Assembly (NCBI RefSeq): GCF_900111875.1
Contig: NZ_FOJU01000004.1
Location: 310,001 to 374,000 of the forward strand
Length of the DNA: 64,000 nucleotides
Source of the DNA: Poseidonocella pacifica
GTDB taxonomy: Bacteria; Pseudomonadota; Alphaproteobacteria; Rhodobacterales; Rhodobacteraceae
Reading direction: 5' to 3'
Below, in pieces: positions 61,669-64,000 of this stretch; the stretch's first letter is position 1, and each line of letters opens with the position of its first letter. A program made the position numbers and the translations under genes. The notes under the pieces are model-generated. The model was given only the letters and a program-made list of their open reading frames with translations. It was not told the origin of the DNA and did not search any database.

Positions 61669-62349
61669 TCAGGGGAGCGGCCCTCGACGTCCGAGGCGGA
61701 GAAAGTGGCTCTCCTCATCGGAATTGCGAAAGAAGGGTACCGAAGGGGGCGGGGCCGGATCGTCGATGCGCGAAGCCACTTCGGCCAGTACCACCTCGGT
61801 GATAAAGGGCAGGTCGAGCTTTTCGGTCTCGTCCAGCGGAACCCAAGACAATGCCGACAATTCATCTTCGGCATGGGTGAAATCGTCTGGGTCTGAACTG
61901 AGCTGTTCGGCATCCAAAAGAAAAAACCTCGCGTCGAACCGGCGTGTGCGTCCCGGTGGCGTGATCGCGCGAAAGACGAAACGCATCCCCGAGGCGGAGG
62001 GGCGATGGCCCGTTGCCGCGAATCGCGCCCAGTCGGGCGGTGCGTCGGGCCAGTCTCCCGGGGTGCCGAGGATCAGCCCGGTCTCCTCCCAAAGTTCACG
62101 CACCGCCGCCGCGGCCAGTGCGCCGCTGATTGTCGGATCGCACCCTTCGGCAAGCCGCTCTAGGCATATCCGCTCGGGCAGACCGCGCAAAGGAACCTCG
62201 GCATCGCCCGGATCAACCGCGCCGCCGGGGAAAACCATCTTGTCGGGCATGAAGGCGGCCTTGCTGCCCCGCCGGCCCATCAGGACCTTGGGGGAGTGCG
62301 CCCGATCGCGAAGCACAATCACGGTTGCCGCATCGCGCACCACGGTCAT
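61669..62349 (-). CDS. Nudix hydrolase
   Basis: A 226-residue Nudix protein. The signature is split over VFPGGAVDPGD and AAVRELWEETGLIL (about 88-101), with an insert of about 35 residues between the GG and RE parts, a common feature of the long NUDT19/NUDT7-like (CoA/ADP-ribose) forms. The substrate is uncertain. It is followed closely by the DUF1624 gene. Confidence 0.88.
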   Translation of the reverse strand: MTVVRDAATVIVLRDRAHSPKVLMGRRGSKAAFMPDKMVFPGGAVDPGDAEVPLRGLPERICLERLAEGCDPTISGALAAAAVRELWEETGLILGTPGDWPDAPPDWARFAATGHRPSASGMRFVFRAITPPGRTRRFDARFFLLDAEQLSSDPDDFTHAEDELSALSWVPLDETEKLDLPFITEVVLAEVASRIDDPAPPPSVPFFRNSDEESHFLRLGRRGPLP

Positions 62350-62355
62350 GAGGGG

Positions 62356-62817
62356 TCAAGCCTGCGCAAAACCGTGCATGCGCCGGGACCATTGAATTCC
62401 GACCACCACTCCCTTGAGCCGGGGCAGAAGGTAAAGCGACAGGCCCACGCACCCGACCGCAAAGATGGTGAAAAGCGTCATCGGTTCAGGCCGCCACGTC
62501 ACAAAGACCGTATGCAGCAGCGGCGCCATCAGGTGTCCGACGATCAGAATCGTGAGATAGGCGGGGCCATCGTCCGCGCGGTGATGGTACAGGTCCTCAT
62601 GGCAGACGGGACAGATATCCCGCACCTTGAGATAGCTCTTGAACATCGGACCCGATCCGCAATTCGGACAACGCCGCCGCCAGCCACGCCAAACCGAGCG
62701 TTTCAGGGGGCGGTTATCCTCGGGCAACGACAGGTCTTCTGGCGGTTGCTCTTCGGTTCCCGCGAACTGCATCAGTTCGGGGTCCCTCGTGTTCTTGATG
62801 TCTGCAACTTGGTGCAT
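62356..62817 (-). CDS. DUF983 membrane protein
   Basis: A 153-residue protein. Two CxxC zinc ribbons are seen (RRRCPNCGSGPMF and RDICPVCHEDLYHHR), followed by two membrane segments (about 85-107 and 113-132). The family is linked by gene context to cytochrome-oxidase assembly in some bacteria, but no such genes are here. The start is uncertain (62817 used; 62772 also possible, 62850 less so). It lies six bases upstream of the nudix gene. Confidence 0.85.
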   Translation of the reverse strand: MHQVADIKNTRDPELMQFAGTEEQPPEDLSLPEDNRPLKRSVWRGWRRRCPNCGSGPMFKSYLKVRDICPVCHEDLYHHRADDGPAYLTILIVGHLMAPLLHTVFVTWRPEPMTLFTIFAVGCVGLSLYLLPRLKGVVVGIQWSRRMHGFAQA

Positions 62818-62988
62818 CTGCGCGTATCCCGTCCATGCCCCTCGCCTCACAAAGTAGACACTCGGCGCGCAATGAGAAGGGCGGACAGGGCTCTTGCGTC
62901 GGGATGTCGCAAATTTCCGGGTCTGCTGCGACGGAATGCGATGTCGCCTGCGTATAGATCGGCAAATGGGCTCCGGGTGGAGGGTAAG

Positions 62989-63198
62989 ATGAAGGACGAA
63001 ATCAAGGCAGGGGTTCTGAGCGTGGCCATTGGACTGGCCATTCTGATTGGGGCCTTATGCCCGCCGGGGCCATTTGGTGGCGATGGGTTGCACGAAAGTG
63101 GCTACTCGGCGCAGCACGATTTGACGAAAAGTGCCAAGGGGCCGCGCGTTCATATGTCGGGGGTCGTGGGCGCGCTCGGGGCCGTATCTCCGGGATGA
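62989..63198 (+). CDS. Small predicted membrane protein
   Basis: A 69-residue protein with one hydrophobic segment (about residues 8-24, VLSVAIGLAILIGALC) and a Gly/His-rich tail. It is supported by a very good ribosome site, GGAGGG, five bases before the ATG. No domain is recognised. It sits between the divergent DUF983 gene and the ECF sigma gene. Confidence 0.65.
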   Translation: MKDEIKAGVLSVAIGLAILIGALCPPGPFGGDGLHESGYSAQHDLTKSAKGPRVHMSGVVGALGAVSPG

Positions 63199-63249
63199 GG
63201 TTTGCGCCCCTTGCGAGGGGCGTGAAAAACAGGAACTCTGCTTGGCGAG

Positions 63250-63834
63250 ATGCCGATGCCTTTCGATGCCCAGAGCGATGCTACGGATGACGCGCTTCTG
63301 GCGCGGTTCGCGCGTGGTGACAGGGTGGCGGCGCAAAGCCTGACCCTTCGGTTGACGCCAAGGGCCTTTGCGCAGGCAAAGCGGATGCTGAACGATGTCA
63401 CCGAGGCCGAGGATGTGGCGCAGGAGGCGATGTTGCGCCTTTGGCGGATTGCACCCGATTGGCGCCCCGGAGAGGCAAAGGTGACGACGTGGCTTTATCG
63501 TGTGGTGGCCAACCTCTGCACCGATCGACTGCGCCGCCGCCGAGGGGTTGGGCTGGACGCGATCGCGGAACCAGAGGACCCGGCGCCCGGAGCAGAGCGG
63601 TTGTTGCAGGATCGGGATCGGGCCTCCGCGCTTGAGACCGCACTACAGGCCTTGCCGGAACGTCAGCGGGAAGCGGTCGTCCTGCGCCATCTCGACGGGT
63701 GCGCGAACCCGGAAATCGCGGAGATCATGGGCGTGGGCGTCGAGGCCGTCGAAAGCCTTATTGCGCGCGGGAAACGGAAATTGTCGGAACTGCTCGGCGG
63801 CGCGAAGGACGAGCTGGGATATGAGGAGACCTGA
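63250..63834 (+). CDS. ECF RNA polymerase sigma factor
   Basis: A 194-residue sigma-70 factor of the ECF class. Region 2 (about residues 18-85; AEDVAQEAMLRLWRIAPDW and TWLYRVVANLCTDRLRRRRG) and region 4 (about 125-180; LQALPERQREAVVLRHLDGCANPEIAEIMGVGVEAVESLIARGKRKL) are intact. It directs polymerase to stress-type promoters. The next gene starts one base after the stop and is probably its regulator. A second ATG two codons in is possible. Confidence 0.92.
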   Translation: MPMPFDAQSDATDDALLARFARGDRVAAQSLTLRLTPRAFAQAKRMLNDVTEAEDVAQEAMLRLWRIAPDWRPGEAKVTTWLYRVVANLCTDRLRRRRGVGLDAIAEPEDPAPGAERLLQDRDRASALETALQALPERQREAVVLRHLDGCANPEIAEIMGVGVEAVESLIARGKRKLSELLGGAKDELGYEET

Positions 63835-63835
63835 G

Positions 63836-64000
63836 ATGACCGGGACGGACGAAAACCTGGATCGGCACTTCACCGCGGCGCGGGCCGAGCGGGAGCCAGA
63901 TGACGCCTTGCTGGCCCGGGTATTGAGCGATGCGCTTCGGGTACAGGCGGAATGGGAGCGCCCTGCGCCCCGAGCATGGCCCTCCCTGAAGGAAATCTTT
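63836..64000 (+). CDS. Start of a gene downstream of the ECF sigma factor (truncated)
   Basis: The first 55 codons of a gene that runs off the window. The protein begins MTGTDENLDRHFTAARAERE and is acidic and polar so far. A cytoplasmic N-terminal region next to an ECF sigma gene suggests an anti-sigma factor, but no zinc motif or membrane helix is yet visible. GAGGAG lies before the start. Confidence 0.65.
   Translation, partial: MTGTDENLDRHFTAARAEREPDDALLARVLSDALRVQAEWERPAPRAWPSLKEIF

Overview
The window reads as chromosomal DNA of an alphaproteobacterium, most likely a Rhodobacteraceae / Roseobacter-group bacterium. The evidence is the split ATP synthase F0 operon with a separate b' subunit, the order rpoZ, bifunctional RSH (p)ppGpp enzyme, DUF2062, pdxJ, acpS, a PcaQ-controlled protocatechuate operon, TRAP-type uptake, GC-rich coding DNA and frequent GTG/TTG starts. 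I saw no prophage, complete insertion sequence or CRISPR array. This is inference from gene content; no database search was run.

Layout. 1-3.2 kb: an azoreductase divergent from a LysR regulator, then an EamA exporter and an ArsR regulator with its own palindrome. 3.3-6.1 kb: the F0 operon atpI-atpB-atpE-atpX-atpF, with strong hairpins on both sides of atpE and a clear terminator. 6.1-18.4 kb: a FadR-type regulator, GNAT protein, smc, PRC-barrel protein, lytic transglycosylase, atypical receiver protein, glutathionyl-hydroquinone reductase-like protein, MalY/PatB-like enzyme, and def-def2-fmt, in which the second deformylase has lost active-site residues. 18.4-19 kb: a gene-free stretch with two strong hairpins, possibly a small RNA. 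19-26.3 kb: core genes rnhA, ispH, a NYN protein, folK, rpoZ, rsh, DUF2062, pdxJ, acpS.

26.3-31.6 kb: a tightly overlapping protocatechuate operon (pcaC-pcaH-pcaG-BKACE-pcaB) divergent from pcaQ. It carries a beta-keto acid cleavage enzyme but no pcaD, pcaI, pcaJ or pcaF, which suggests an alternative end to the beta-ketoadipate pathway. 31.6-37.9 kb: a YgjP-like metallopeptidase, FYDLN_acid protein, tRNA-Ala(GGC), DUF4336, a PHB-depolymerase-like esterase, a gene-free stretch with an isolated operator-like palindrome, rsgA and a transglutaminase-like protein. 37.9-44.4 kb: a complete malonate module, with a GntR regulator, TRAP transporter, malonyl-CoA decarboxylase and malonyl-CoA synthetase. 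44.4-49.7 kb: a cardiolipin synthase-like protein and a glucosylglycerate module, with synthase and phosphatase on the minus strand and a GH13 phosphorylase on the plus strand. 49.8-64 kb: a serine hydrolase, VOC protein, tRNA-Thr(CGT), hybrid histidine kinase, an 11-bp-periodic GTCATAC array, metG, an unrecognised 571-residue protein, aldo/keto reductase, exo/endonuclease-fold protein, small lipoprotein, DUF1624, Nudix, DUF983, a small membrane protein, and an ECF sigma factor with the start of its downstream partner gene at the window edge.

Points most worth a second look: the BKACE-containing pca operon without pcaD, the four-copy GTCATAC array between two convergent genes, five convergent gene pairs whose stop codons share one CTAG, the degenerate deformylase paralogue, the hairpins around atpE, the possible small RNA near 18.5 kb, and the unrecognised protein at 56.6-58.3 kb.
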